Shown here: positions 40,637-53,231 of the stretch, one piece after another
Layout: each line of letters opens with the position of its first letter
Position numbering within the stretch: the first letter of the stretch is position 1
NCBI GenBank assembly: GCA_949710005.1
Contig: OX453279.1
Coordinates: forward strand, 17,269,418 to 17,333,417
DNA: 64,000 bases
DNA from: Ricordea florida
Taxonomy: Eukaryota > Cnidaria > Anthozoa > Corallimorpharia > Ricordeidae
Direction: 5' to 3'
Translations under genes and position numbers: made by a program
Notes under the pieces: generated by a model
What the model saw: the letters and a program-made list of their open reading frames with translations, nothing else
What the model was told of the DNA's origin: nothing
The model's database searches: none

Positions 40637-42626
40637 TGATGGATGACTCCGAAGACCCCGGTGTTGATGAGTACAAGCCCCTTGGTGAGAGCAGCGACCT
40701 TGAAGCCCCACCAGTCCAGGGTGAAGAGCCTGCAGCCCTTTGCGTCAGCATAGTCCAATCACCTGTCCTTAACACGTTCTATAACGAACACCCCGTGCAG
40801 CTAACCCTGGATACTGTTGCCACCTGCAACATGATTCGCGCCTCCTCCGCCAGGCTGTATGGCTTCCCGATCACCCCGGCCTCCCAAATGGCCCGGCAGG
40901 CTGATGGAGTAACCCCAATGGATGTCATTGGCGAAGTCCACTGCTCCCTTACCCGTGGACAGCAGACCTTTGAGCTGGATGCCCTTGTTGTTCGTCAGTT
41001 AGACGTTGATATCCTAGCTGGTAACCCATTCATGGTCCGCAACGATATCAGCGTTCGCCCTGCCAACCGTCAGATTGAGATCTGTGGCTCCAAAATTATT
41101 AACTACAGCCTGCCCTCCCGGCATACACATCTACCTAACATGCGGCGCACACAATCCTTCCTGCTGCGCAACGCAAATCGCACCGTTGTTCTTCCTGGTG
41201 AATATGTTTAGTTCAGTACCCCTCCTGACTCTGACCCGGACACCTTGTGGGCCCTTGAGCCGCAGATAGACTGCCCTTCTAATCTGCCAAGTAAACCAGA
41301 AGATGCTTGGCCCCCACCACAGCAAATTCTCTCTGTGGATCACGCTGTTCGTGTCACCAACACGACCAACTCCCCCATCCTTCTGAAGAGTGGTGAACAG
41401 TTATGCCAGGTTCGACACATTTTACCTGTTGACACCTCTGCCTCCCCTCCATCTACCACCATCCGTGATGCTGCCTCTCCCTCCTTAGCCACCTGCAAGC
41501 CCTTTTCACCTCGTGTGATCCTCGACCCTGATGGGTGCCTAGATCAGGTCACTCGTGACAAGTTCAAGGCTATCAACCTGGAGTTTGATGATGTCTCTAA
41601 TCCTTCCATCTCCAAGTACAATGGTGCAACGGCAAAATTGAGGCTGTCGTCAACATTGGACCTACCCTTCCTCCTCAGCGTAAAGGCAAACTCCCACAGT
41701 ACAGCAGGAACACCCTTGAGGAATTACAAAACAAGTTTGACGAGCTCGAGGCTGCCGGTGTTTTTGCAAAGCCTGAGCAAGTCAATGTCCATGTGGAGTA
41801 CCTGAATACCTCGTTCCTGGTAAAGAAGCCGAATGGCGGTAGCAGGCTTGTCACATCCTTCGGAGAAGTCGCTAAGTACAGCAAACCTCAACCCTCCTTA
41901 ATGCCAAATGTTGATGGTATACTGCGTGAGATTGGAAAGTGGAAGTACATGGTTGTCACTGATTTGCTGAAGTCTTTCTATCAGATCCCCCTAGCGTATT
42001 CATCTATGAAATACTGTGGAGTTGCAACCCCATTTAAAGGGATTCGCGTTTACACTCGTTCTGCCATGGGAATGCCTGGCTCCGAAACCTGCCTCGAAGA
42101 GCTGATGTCCAGAGTTCTGGGTGACCTCATTCAGGAGGGCTGTGTCGCGAAGATCGCTGATGACTTGTATGTCGGGGGAAACACCCCTATCGAGGTACTC
42201 ACCAATTGGTGCAGAGTTCTTGCCCTTCTCCAAAAGAACAATCTTCGCTTATCTGCCGCCAAAACAATCATCTGCCCCAAAAAGGCCACTGTATTGGGCT
42301 GGGTGTGGTCTAGTGGCACCCTACAGGCTAGCCCCCACAAGTTGGCCGCCTTATCCTCGGTGGAGCCTCATTCAACAGTGCAAGGCCTACGCTCTTTTAT
42401 CGGAGCATACAAGGTCCTCAGCCGTGTGCTTCCAAAATTTGCGGAGCTGCTTGATCCCCTTGACCAAGTCACTGCAGGGAAGGATTCCAGAGAAAAAATT
42501 GCCTGGTCAGACGAGTTACTGCTGACATTTAAAGCCGCCCAACATGCCTTGAAAGACAACCGGACCATTACGATCCCCCGACCACGATGCCTTATGGATT
42601 GTGACCGACGGCTCCGTCAAGAATAA
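40525..42626 (+). pseudogene. gypsy pol: knuckle, protease and RT in broken frames
   Basis: Frame pieces: 40525-41211 (zinc knuckle, then an aspartic-protease-like domain in which LTLDTVATCNMI takes the place of DTGA), a TAG at 41209-41211, the same frame to about 41630, then a shift into the frame open to 42626. That last frame carries RT motifs: [39 protein letters not shown] and the catalytic IADDLYVGG, which has I-A in place of the usual Y-x before DD. A further frameshift in a C run near 42579 separates RT from RNase H. The enzyme cannot be made as one product from this copy. Confidence 0.82.
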
Positions 42627-44628
42627 AGGCATTGCAGCCACACTATATGTATACCGAAACGGTCAGCTGTTCTTAGCTGGATTTTTCAGTGCCAAGCTTT
42701 GCCGGCATCAAGTGACTTGGTTGCCCTGCGAGCTTGAAGCCTTGGCTATTGGGGCTGCAATTAGGCATTTTGCCCCCTACTTCATTCAACCACCCCACTC
42801 CACTGAGGTACTCACGGACAACCGACCTTGTGTCCAAGCTTACGAAAAGCTCCAGAGAGGTGAATTCTCGGCCAGTTCCAGGGTAACTACCTTCCTGTCA
42901 ACGCTCAGCCGCTATTCTGTCCACTTACGTCATATTGCCGGAGTTGAGAACCTACCCTCTGATTATGCAAGCCGAAACCCCAATGAATGCCTGGATTCTA
43001 GTTGTCAAATCTGCAAATTCATTGTCGAGCTCGAAGATTCCGTTGTTCGCAGCCTCTCCATTAGCGATGTCCTCCAAGGCTCCGTCAAGATGCCCTTCAC
43101 AAGCCGGGCTGCTTGGCAGGCAACCCAGCTGGAATGTCATCACCTCCGGAGGACATACTCTCACCTTATCCAAGGTACCCGACCCTCCAAGAAGGCCACC
43201 AACATTATTGATGTGAAATGCTACCTTAAGGATTTCGTAATTGCTGCTGATGGCCTTCTCATTGTGCGAGACCATCAACCATTCCAACCTCTACGTGAGC
43301 AACTAGTTGTTCCCCGCTCTGTCCTGGACGGCCTATTAACAGCCCTTCACATCCGCTTTTCTCACCCTTCAAAGTACAAAACCAAGCGTCTCTTCGCCAG
43401 ATACTTCTTCGCCTTAGATGTTGACAAGGCCATAGATCACATATCTTCCTCCTGTCACACCTGTCAGTCCTTAAAGTCAATCCCTAAACACTTCCAGCCC
43501 CAGTCATGTGACGAAGCTCCTCGGTCCATTGGTGTTTCATTTGCTGCTGATGTTGCCCGGCGTCACCGACAATTGATCCTTGTTATACGAGAAACTGTCT
43601 CCTCGTACACTTTGACCACCCTTATCAATAGCGAGAAACATGAGGATCTACGCAGTGCCATCATAGTCCTATGTTCCCAGCTGCGTTCCTTACAGGATGG
43701 CGGTACAACTGTCCGTACTGATCCTGCTCCTGGTTTTTGTGCACTTGCCAACGACCCAATCCTCCTCTCCCACGGAATCACCTTGGAGATCGGCCGGGTC
43801 AAGAATCCAAATAAGAATCCTGTAGCTGAACGTGCCATTGAGGAACTATGTCTGGAGCTCCTCAACTTGTATCCTGAGGGAGGATCAGTATCTGACGTCA
43901 CTCTCGCACTAGCCACTGCTAACACGAACTCCCGCATCCGACGTGATGGCCTTTCGGCGCGTGAGGTCTGGACTCAACGTGACCAGCTAACCGGCCAGCA
44001 GTTACCCATAGTTGACCGTCAAATCATCCTTAGTCAGCATTTTTCCCGCCAGCCGAACCACACACCTAGTGCAAAATCTAAGGCGCGTGGCCGTACCAAA
44101 GTAACCTCAGCTTCTGTCTCTGTTGGTGACTTAGTCTTCTTGAAGGGTGACAAAGACAAAGACCTCGTCGTCAGCGTCAGTGAGGACCTTACATGTGAGC
44201 TCCGTAAGTTCACCACCTCCCAGTTCCGCAGCAAAGTATACTCTGTGCCTGTGTCCGAATGTTATCCCGTGGCCCCAACAATTCTGGCTCAGTCACCACA
44301 GGGTCCCATCCGTGGCCTTGACAAGCCCTCCCCTTCAGATTCTGATGAGGACAACGTCCCTGTCATGCCACCAACACAACACTCCGCTGTTCCCGCACCT
44401 TCTCAAGTGGTTACTAGGCCTCCAGCCTACAACAAACCCACGGTTCCCGAACCTGTGCATGATGTTTTACCTGTGCTGACACTTCTTCCAGTTCCTACAG
44501 CCATTGTCCCAACACCCTGCATTCCAGCCTCTTCTCCGGTTCCTTCTGCTGCACCACCACCACCACCTGAATCTGTTGCTCTCACTCCTCCAAGAAGGTC
44601 TGGCCGCCAACGCCATGCGCCATTTTGA
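42601..44628 (+). CDS. gypsy RNase H-integrase segment
   Basis: 675-aa open frame, the C-terminal part of pol. RNase [52 protein letters not shown]. Integrase: HHCC-type finger ([27 protein letters not shown]), then a catalytic core with D in [11 protein letters not shown] in VRTDPAPGF and E in [11 protein letters not shown]. The C-terminal region is Pro/Ser-rich and ends [11 protein letters not shown]. It joins the RT frame upstream through a frameshift, so the ATG at 42601 is not a natural start. Confidence 0.85.
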   Translation: MTDGSVKNKGIAATLYVYRNGQLFLAGFFSAKLCRHQVTWLPCELEALAIGAAIRHFAPYFIQPPHSTEVLTDNRPCVQAYEKLQRGEFSASSRVTTFLSTLSRYSVHLRHIAGVENLPSDYASRNPNECLDSSCQICKFIVELEDSVVRSLSISDVLQGSVKMPFTSRAAWQATQLECHHLRRTYSHLIQGTRPSKKATNIIDVKCYLKDFVIAADGLLIVRDHQPFQPLREQLVVPRSVLDGLLTALHIRFSHPSKYKTKRLFARYFFALDVDKAIDHISSSCHTCQSLKSIPKHFQPQSCDEAPRSIGVSFAADVARRHRQLILVIRETVSSYTLTTLINSEKHEDLRSAIIVLCSQLRSLQDGGTTVRTDPAPGFCALANDPILLSHGITLEIGRVKNPNKNPVAERAIEELCLELLNLYPEGGSVSDVTLALATANTNSRIRRDGLSAREVWTQRDQLTGQQLPIVDRQIILSQHFSRQPNHTPSAKSKARGRTKVTSASVSVGDLVFLKGDKDKDLVVSVSEDLTCELRKFTTSQFRSKVYSVPVSECYPVAPTILAQSPQGPIRGLDKPSPSDSDEDNVPVMPPTQHSAVPAPSQVVTRPPAYNKPTVPEPVHDVLPVLTLLPVPTAIVPTPCIPASSPVPSAAPPPPPESVALTPPRRSGRQRHAPF

Positions 44629-44938
44629 CACAATTCAGACTGGGTCTTAGAGTAGTGCACCAGGCTTTCGTGTCCCCCCTGGTAAAACTGACTGCGTCCC
44701 TTTACCTTATAGTCGTACTTTTCTTCAACTCGTTTTTTTTAGAAGAATAAATATAAGGGACAAGCGACTGCACCCGTTGTGCGTATGTTAGTTACGTTTA
44801 GAAGGACAAACCTTTCATTGTTGTTGTTCTAGTTCAGGCCCTGTATATTTCTATACTTAGCCATTTGTTTTGCATGTTCGATCAGTTTACTTCTATGCTT
44901 GCCTGCTAGGCCACAGAAAGAGAGCTAAGAGGCAACCA

Positions 44939-45086
44939 CGCCACTACGTCGTTTACATTGTATGCAGCGGTTTCTATCGTCACGCATGCGCTTGCACTTC
45001 CCGTCTGTTCCATGTGCTCGCTTTTGATGGCTGTTGGATTTCTATTAAACCTACGAGTAAATGCGGTGTTTATCATTTTATTGGCG
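44939..45086 (+). repeat. 3' LTR, 148 bp
   Basis: Direct repeat of the 5' LTR. It is preceded by a purine-rich GAAAGAGAGCTAAGAGG (possible polypurine tract). Confidence 0.85.
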
Positions 45087-46757
45087 ATGTATGATTTTAC
45101 CCTGATAAAGGAAAGACCAAATTGTTAACAGACTCTCAAAATTTGAAAGCCAGAAATTACATAACAGGCATGGATACCTATCCCCTCAAAATTGACTATC
45201 ATACTACATCTTACATTTAATTTAAGGGGTGAGGTACGTAAAGATAGAATAACCCTTATTTCAATATTCTGATACCAGTTAAAACGGAACATTTTTATAT
45301 ATTTTATATGACTTAGAAATAAATGAGGAAAATTTATAAAGTCCTTTGTGGAAAAGAAGACTTCAATGGATTTTATTTAGATGAAGTGTAAGTAATAAAT
45401 TCAACAATAAACCATAATATGAGTTACAGCGTGATGCGCCTTGGTACGCAACAAACGTTTTTGACAAGTTTTCTGCTTATGTCCAGAAATGCATGCAGGT
45501 TTTGTTTAACAACTACTTTATATATATATTCTTCATAATATAGGTCATTGGCTATTTTCATATTGCTTCATGTCCGACAGAATCATGTGTGTTTTGGTGA
45601 ACTTTTAGATGTCAGGACACTTTGTGATGTTTATTATAAAAAGCTTGCATCTTATTAGCGTGCATGTCCAGACACATCTGAGTTTTTATATCCCATCAGA
45701 GAGCGTGAATTTCTTTGACTGCTACTGCGTCCCTTTAGTGTTAAAAGACATTACAATGAAACTGTTAAATTGCATTTGTAAGCAAAGTTGTGGTATTTGC
45801 AGCACAATATGAGACAAACCAACTTGTAAAAAATGATAGCAAAGGCATGGATGTAGATAATGGCTAGAAGGTGGGATAATTACCTGGCTGTCAGTGCAAT
45901 TTTCCTTGCTGGAAAACCAAGAAGACCTTTAAAAAGCTACCACTTTGACCCAAAGTACGCACCTACATTTGTATTTCTATCTGTGACCAATACCAGCTAC
46001 ACTGAAGAGAGAGTATGTACCTGATACAACTTACAAATAATGAATAGTGTTTTTAAATAGTATTAAACAGTAAATTAAATCAAGCAACAAATGAAAATTA
46101 TTTTTTGGTGTCTTGTTAGGGTTAGTTCTGAGAACAATGTGCAGATAATTGAGAGGGTGATATCACAAGCTTTGCATGAACATGGAGGGCAGGAAAGATG
46201 TCCATGGTCAAGAGACACCATAAAAGGTACACACACAGTATTTACAGTACTAAGTTGTGTTTAACCAAACATTTGGTATCCCTGATAAAGTCCTCTGGTG
46301 AAGATAATGGGCATGAACTGAATTTAGATATTTTAAAAAGAAACACCTGACAGCTATAACCCCTAAGAACTTTGTGATTTTTGCTCCAGTCTGTCTTTAT
46401 TGATGTTATCCCCATTTAATTTGAATCAGTATAGAACCTCAATGTGCAAAAAATCCTTGTCTGCTAGCCTCAGGACTAGTGGATTTTCCTAACAGGGTTA
46501 AGAGGAATTTTCTTAGTCACTTTCTCATTAAGCAATAACATTTTCAATCTTATTATTTACGGCATTTCCATTAAGTAAGGCTAGTTTAAAGCCATGGTAT
46601 AAATGGGTTCTGAGGGAACCCTGCAGTGGTTGAGCATCCCCGCTTTTCAAAAACAATTTTTTGGAGTAGGCAGCTGCTTTGAATAGATCAGTAACCAAAT
46701 ATATCAACAATTTATCTTAAAATGTTTTCATTGGGTGGACAGGGGCTGAACCTCTTA

Positions 46758-48001
46758 CAGTATTGTGAAAAAGTAATGTAAACGAAATGCGCGAATTTCG
46801 TTCTTTGTTTTCCCGAACTTTCGCGCGAAAGTTCGCGAAAAAGTTCGTTGCGAACTTCGCGACATTTCACGACATTTCGCGCGAACTTTCGCTGGAACAA
46901 AGAACAATATTTTCTAGAACCTTCGCTGCCTCAACAATAATTCGCGAAACTTCGCTAGCTAAGCCAATAAATTTCGCTAGACTCTCAACAATAGTTCGCT
47001 TCTCCACGTGCAGACTCCGCTACGGGATCGATTGTTCGACTTGTCATGTAACATTCACGAAAGATATCTCTGTTTTGTTCACAATTGCACGCCAAATTTA
47101 AGTAAAAATGGTACGTATTGATCATTAAGCGAATAAAGCACGCAACTAACACATATAAAGGGTACTCACGTGGCATTTGTGAAGGGTTTTTAGGCAAGTT
47201 CGCTGGCTTGGCTCGATTTGACATAGAGTGCTGTCGATGGATACATATAACTTACCATTTTTTACGAAGTAAGCAAGACAAAACATCAGCAATTTTGTGT
47301 TAAATCCACTAAGGCGAACTGACAACATGGATCCAATTTGAAGGTTTACCATAAACGCTTAAGGGACGATAACAATTCGACAATGTTTGAGTCGATGCCG
47401 ATCGCTCGTACAGTTGACCACGTTCTTGTGTTTATTTTGCTACCTTCATTCTTAAATAAACAGCAGTTTCTGTGTTAAATCCACTACAGTGGGAAACATT
47501 GTGTGTTTTTACACAACGTACATATAGTTCTCGGTAGCTTTTCTCGCAAATGTCAACTTTTCGTTATGAAACTTCAATGTTTTTGACATTTGGGATGAAG
47601 TTTATATTTCTTCGTGGACTAACAAGGTAAGTTTTAAAGAACATTTTACGTTGTAATTATGAATTCATATCTGTAAACACGCTTTGTCCGTGTTTCAGGC
47701 CTGCACAAGAGAACGATCGAGAGAGCAGATTCACATTTAAATCATAGCGAACTTTGCTCGAAAAGACTCGAATCTTCGCACGAAAGTTCGTGAATTATCG
47801 CTTGAAAGTTCGCGGCGAATTACCGCACACAGCGAAAAACTGCCCGAAAGTTCACGCATATCGAAACAATAGACGTCGCGAAAATGCGGCGAAATGTTGC
47901 GAATTGTCGAAGAGATTTCGTTTCAAGCGAAATTTCCTTGAAAAGCCACGAAAAGCGCGAATTTCTTCGAAATTCGTTTGCATTACTTTTTCACAATACT
48001 G
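46758..48001. mobile_element. Mariner-type non-autonomous element with GCGAA-rich arms
   Basis: CAGTATTGTGAAAAAGTAATG at the left end is inverted at the right end with one difference. Both ends are flanked by TA (46756-46757 and 48002-48003), the Tc1/mariner target. Inside the ends, about 240 bp on each side is packed with TTCGCG, GCGAA and GAAAGTTCGCG words in both orientations, which allows extensive secondary structure. The centre (about 47000-47740) is ordinary AT-rich sequence. No transposase is present, so it is a 1.24-kb MITE. Confidence 0.82.
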
Positions 48002-48509
48002 TACTTCCTGGCTGTACTGCTCACTTCTTGCTACTTTCTATTGCACTGTGGTTCCTGCTTCCTTCTACTTTTTTGTTTGCAAAATATTGACAGGGGTCTC
48101 ATAAGATTTGTAGCAGAAGGTCATCAGGAGAAAGCACCATGCATATGGGTGCATGTAAATGAAATGAAAACTTTATTGTATGTGTCAAAGCCTTGTAAAT
48201 ACACTTGCTTTGAAAGCCCAGGGTTAAAAATACTCATGGCATCTGCCGGTCAGTTTGCCGTGCCCAGCCCTTACTTTGTGACCTTATACTAATTTAATAT
48301 ATTTACCTCGTTGTTCAATCAGCTGCCCTGGAAAGATATTTTCTTTCATTGTATGGAAGCCAAAGACTGAAACATGCTGCCAAATATGAGGCATTTAAAA
48401 GGAGGACACGAAAGAATGGCCGCCAAAGAGAGGTAATTTTTAATTACTACTTTCTGTAGCCCTTTAAATATAATCTGATTATTTTGAGTATACATGTAAA
48501 AGTGCATGC

Positions 48510-49015
48510 CGGTGTGTCAAGGCAGTTACTTAATGGTTAGTGCATGATGTACTTACTCTGCATTGAGAGGCCAGTTAAGGCTTAGCTGGAGCAGGCACGG
48601 TTATATAATACCTTGGGCAAGACAATTCCTCTCTCCACCCAGGTGTCTCAGCACAAAATGTAGGTGCAGAGGCTTAAGGTGTGCAAACTGAACTCAAGAT
48701 CAAGCGGTCCAGGTTTAAGCCCCAGCTTGGGCACTGCATTGTGTTCTTGGGCAAGACACTTTACTCTCGCACTCCTTTCATCCAGGTCCACTTGTATTAC
48801 ATTACAATGTGTTTTCAGTTATCAAAGTCTGAAACCCAGTGTCATAATATAGACGTGTAGTCTATATAATACCCCTTACATGGGGTGTATAGACATACTG
48901 TGGGATGAAAGTGTCTTGGCCCTGGGACATGATGTAGAGCCCTGGTCAGGGTTCAAACCTTGACTGCTTGATCTGGAGTCCAACACACTAACTATTAAGC
49001 CATCACATCTGCTAC
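48510..49015. repeat. Cluster of tRNA-derived SINE fragments
   Basis: Two or three partial copies. 48690-48785 (plus) has GGTCCAGGTTTAAGCCCC (B-box-like), then TTGTGTTCTTGGGCAAGACACTTTACTC. 48900-49015 holds a minus-strand copy with TTAATAGTTAGTG (A-box-like) and AGGTTTGAACCC. 48520-48650 has a degenerate third copy with GGGCAAGACAATTCCTCTCTCCACCCAGG. The TTGGGCAAGACACTTTACTCTC core is shared with widespread invertebrate SINEs. Confidence 0.7.
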
Positions 49016-49918
49016 GCACCTAGATGTGCTTAGGGACAGGTCTACTTGTACTGTTATCAAGCAAACTCTGTTGTAAACTTCAAGAAAAGTGACAGTCCAC
49101 AAAAAATGTGACTGTACACATGAAACAAGAACTGAAAGTTCACTCATCTAATGATAAACTTAAAATTTAATTTGAGCTTTGCTGCTCAGGAACCAGGCTT
49201 GAATTAATGTTTTCCACACTTCTTGGTACAATTTTGGAATAAACAGCCAATAGCTCCTTGTAATAACCTTATAACCAAGAAAATATGGTGATATTATAAA
49301 TTATTTAAGCAATAAAATCACAAGAACACCTGTGTACCTATAGGTTTAACTATTACGGCTAGCATGTTAGCATCTACTCATACTGTGCTTTTGTTTATTA
49401 GAAGTTAACAAGGAGAACATCTTCTCTGGAGTTGGTTGATTGGGACTGTGGTGATGGCCGGTAAAACACACGGATTTAACACGGATTAAACTCTTCTAAA
49501 CTCTTTTAATCCACTGCACAACACGCCATGCTTACAACAACCCGAGATTCTTTTCGAACTTATAGTACATCATGTATACTATCACGAAATGTCTCAAGAG
49601 AACTAACAGCTAAACACTACAAGGACAACCATCAAAAAGGGAAAGCGGCCGAGGCCTTTAGTTAATGCTGGAGGCAATGAGTAGCGAGGAAAGTACATAT
49701 GAAGAGGACGGCAATGGACACAGGATGCTCACCCAATACCGTGTGAGAAGGTTAACATGGGAGAGCTGGGATCTCAAAAAGATAAAAAAAAATTAGACAA
49801 AGTTTATCGAAAGAGGCTCACAAAGAGGGCCAAAGATAGAGTTATTAAAAGGGTCGATGCCACTGAGCCATCTCACCGTGAGGCACCAGACGACATCCCA
49901 GAGTGGGCCTTAAACTAA

Positions 49919-52900
49919 AGACCTATAATAATTTGAGGAACCTTGTTCCATGAGTCAAATGAGTCTATGAGTCTTTAGAAGACTCACGTTACTTGTGGTT
50001 TAATCCATTCTGGTTTGCTAATGGTTAGTGGTACTCAGTTGTGGTTTGTTCCACTTTGGGTTGTTTACACAGTTAGTTCCACTTGTATTGCATTACACTG
50101 TGTTTCGCTTGTGATTAGCCTTATTTGTTGGTAAGGGCAGCACTGTTGTAGAATGTGACTCATTGACTCACTTGACTCATGAAAACTTTACTCTCTATTA
50201 ATTATCAATTACATTACAAAGTCTATCAAAAGTATTAAGCTTAGAATGGTTTTTGACTGACTCAAAGAAATTCACATGGCTTGTTGGACCCTTGTTGGTG
50301 TTTTACTATGCTCAGTAGTTGGTGATGTTGGTACACTCTCTTAAAACAATTAAAAACAACAAACATTATTGGCTTGTAGGGTCCACATTTTCTTTTAATT
50401 TTATGCCAGTGACATTGCAATTGGCCTCTTGAATATTATGCGTCCTTTTTATTTTGCCAGAATGACGAGTTTGGTGCAGCTTTCATGACACTGAGTTGAA
50501 AACCATTCTATCACAAAATAATTATTGTTTTTGTAGTTATAATAGTACACTCAACAACATATTCTGGATTCAACTGATTAGAGGAGGACCAGGTACATCT
50601 GATATTATTAATCTCAAACTGTACCCCAGGAGTTTTTTTACTTTTCTTTCTGAAGTATTAATTATGCAAAGTTTTTTTTTACGAAGGATGTTTATCCCAA
50701 CAGATTTTTGTGATTGACTCAAAGGTTTTCAAAAAATTCAGAACTTGACCTAAAATATTTGTCTTCAGTGTTTTAAAGTTGACTCAAATCTTACAAATCA
50801 TTTTGAAGGGAAGCATGCTTGTAATTTTATTGATTATGCAAAATATATAAATGCCCACACCCTCATACAATTTATGACTAGCATGCATATGCTCACATGG
50901 TAGTTTGGAAGTTCTCAAAGGTTTTATAAACAGACAGTTGATGCTTAAGAAGTCTTTATTAATTAATTAATTTTTTATTTATTATTGAAATGTAGTCTTC
51001 TGCAATGAAATTATTTTTCATGCATATATGCCCTAATCATCTACTAGTATATACATTTGAAAGGAATCAAACAAAATAAAATATAATAAATATATTAGGT
51101 ACACACCAAAGCACCTTATAATAAGACTGTACAAATTTAATTGTATATTATAAAAGTTAAGAGGAAAAATATTCTTGGTCTATTCCGTCTATTACATAAT
51201 GTTTGACCATTAAGTAGTATCTCAGGTTATTACACTTTTTCTTTTTTCGAAAATAATTTGTACATTTACTTGTACATATTAAAAAAAAATAAATAGATTT
51301 TAAAAAGAATTTTGTGTGTTTCACAGTCAATATTTATATACCCAACCAGAACAGATTCCAGGGATCATCCCTTTCCAAATTATCAAGATCATCAAAAGGG
51401 GAAATTAAACGTCCATTGTACCTTTTAATGGGAACTAAAGATACATTAAAGGCAAATTAAAGATAGTCAGCCTTTTATGGGAGATTAAAAGGCAAATTAA
51501 AGATCTGTTGGCCTCTGAAGTGGCAAATTAAAGATCCATTGAGCCTTTTGTGGTGAACTAAAGAAACGTGAAAGGCCAATTTCTGATCATTTGAACCTTT
51601 CATGAGGCCTTAAAGAAAGAAAAAAGCCAAAATAAAGATGGCACAACCTTTCAGAAACATTAAGCAGTGATAAAAGGCAAATTAAAGGTTCCCCTAAAGA
51701 ATTTTTATGGAGCATTAAAGGTACACTAAAGACGACAAACGACTACTTAAATGTGTGTTTAATGCACTTTAATAGTGCCATTTAAAGGCTATGAAATGCG
51801 CCTTTAGGTAAGCTCTAATATTATTATTAAAGCTGTAACTAAATAGTTCATAAAGTACACTTTAATTGACATACAAAAGACAATTAAAGGTACATTTTAG
51901 GTCTTTAGTCGATAAATAAAATATATATTAAATACTTCTTTTGTGTACCTTTTATTGACCTTTAAGGCAAATGAAAGCCGTTATTTCGTCCCGTTTGAAT
52001 GATCGAACAGAATGAAACGTCTTGATTTGCTGTTCCTTCATTTAATCCTGCGTTTGAGTTCTTCCTTTATTTTCGAATTCCTTGTTTTCTTAAGGCAGCT
52101 TGCCAAATGAAGCAATGTCCTTTGCCATTGAAATCGTTAACTTGTGAAGGTAGCAAGCACAAAATTTAATTTACATTTAATGTATGTAGTAATTGACAAA
52201 CCTAAGCAAACTCGTATGATGCAAAGCAAACGAATTTACTTCCGTTAACTGGGAATTGCATATAATTATTCGCCCGCTACTATACGATAAAATTTAATAC
52301 TATATTTGTTTCCATTGTCCATAAAACGTTTTACTACCCAGGGAGAACAAACGTTGTCACACAAAAAGTGATGCCGACATGTTCATTTCATGGCTCCACA
52401 TTATTAAAGGCGCGACAAAGAAAGGTGATTGTCGGCACGCGTTTAAACAAACATTCGTAGCACAAAATTTTACAATACCGGAATATTCGACGCATCAGTG
52501 AAATATTCTTAGCTAGCACCGCCCTGAGTTAAAGAGTATATTCCCGTTTCAAGCGATTTCTTAGACTCAGTAGATCCTGAGATATCGATTTTTTTTGAGA
52601 ACAGATTTTTACAAGAGCCATTATTCTCAATGAAACAGCGAAAACAATGGTTGTGAAAACTTACTAATTGCACGTAAAAGGATACCATGTCAACAGAAAC
52701 AAAAGATGAAGTTTTTACTTGATTGAAAACGTTATAAACAGGTAACTGACGACAATTTAAATTTTTCCGATCATTTACGATAAGTGTAGCCACTCGTAGT
52801 TTTGAAAAATTAAAACTATTTATTTTAAAACTGCAGTTGTTTTGGGGTGTGGGTTATCCGCCAGTGCGGGTAATCTGTTTAAAGTTTTTTCACGCTATTG

Positions 52901-53231
52901 AAAAAATTGACTGATGCGGGTAAACGACCGGAAATTACGGTAACTAAAGCAATTATTTATCTATTAAATAAATACAACAAAGCCTTGCTGAATACAAATA
53001 TTAAAAGTCAAAACACCGAGTTTATTTACTGTAGAGTTCCAGGAATCGCTTGAAATATTCTGAGAAACGTATAAACTGCCTAACTGTTCTTGGTTTGAAT
53101 TACTAATAAGTGTGGTTATTTCACAGGAAGAATCTGATGAAACCTACATACATATCAAGAATTGCCGATGCAATCTAAAAAAATAGTAATGCTAATTTAC
53201 AATGCGAAAAAGACAGACAAATAGTGCTATC
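49919..53231. other. Gene-free spacer
   Basis: No supported gene. Features are AT-rich DNA and the TTAAAG repeat zone at 51380-51960. Confidence 0.5.
51380..51960. repeat. ATTAAAGG / AAATTAAAGAT repeat zone
   Basis: At least fifteen degenerate copies of a GGCAAATTAAAGATCCATTG-like unit spaced about 30-40 bp, with the reverse complement (CTTTAATTG) appearing near the right end. Similar in vocabulary to 7180-7560. Probably a subterminal region of a DNA transposon family. Confidence 0.55.

Larger units (their letters stand above)
39452..45086 (+). mobile_element. Ty3/gypsy-type LTR retrotransposon, full-length, decayed
   Basis: Two 148-bp direct repeats flank gag, protease, RT, RNase H and integrase in gypsy order. 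The LTRs differ at about five or six positions. GTATG precedes the 5' LTR (39447-39451) and recurs at 45089-45093, two bases after the 3' LTR, so a 5-bp target duplication is possible. Pol contains one nonsense codon and at least two frameshifts, so it is inactive. It lies in intron 1 of the unknown six-exon gene, in the same orientation. Confidence 0.88.
38744..49918 (+). pseudogene. Six-exon gene of unknown function, apparently decayed
   Basis: Exons with mutually consistent phases: 38744-39034, 45317-45387, 46120-46226, 48323-48432, 49402-49460, 49654-49918. Each has GT/AG borders. Exon 1 encodes an acidic start and a coiled coil ([19 protein letters not shown]) with an Arg-rich end. Later exons give [58 protein letters not shown] and a final RVRRLTWESWDLKK plus IPEWALN. 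I recall similar predicted proteins in cnidarians but no function. The copy looks broken: an in-frame TAA follows the exon 2 acceptor (45320-45322), a 5-nt-type loss in exon 6 occurs near 49683, and the A9 run at 49787-49795 shifts the frame. Intron 1 holds the gypsy element, intron 3 the mariner-type MITE and intron 4 the SINEs. Confidence 0.55.

Noticed and set aside
42935..44479. Alternative-frame ORFs in the gypsy pol region
   Set aside because: Overlap the RNase H-integrase frame, which has the catalytic motifs.
45850..46013. Possible extra exon (starting MARRWDNYLAVSAIF)
   Set aside because: The neighbouring exons at 45317-45387 and 46120-46226 already join in phase without it, and it has no convincing splice sites.
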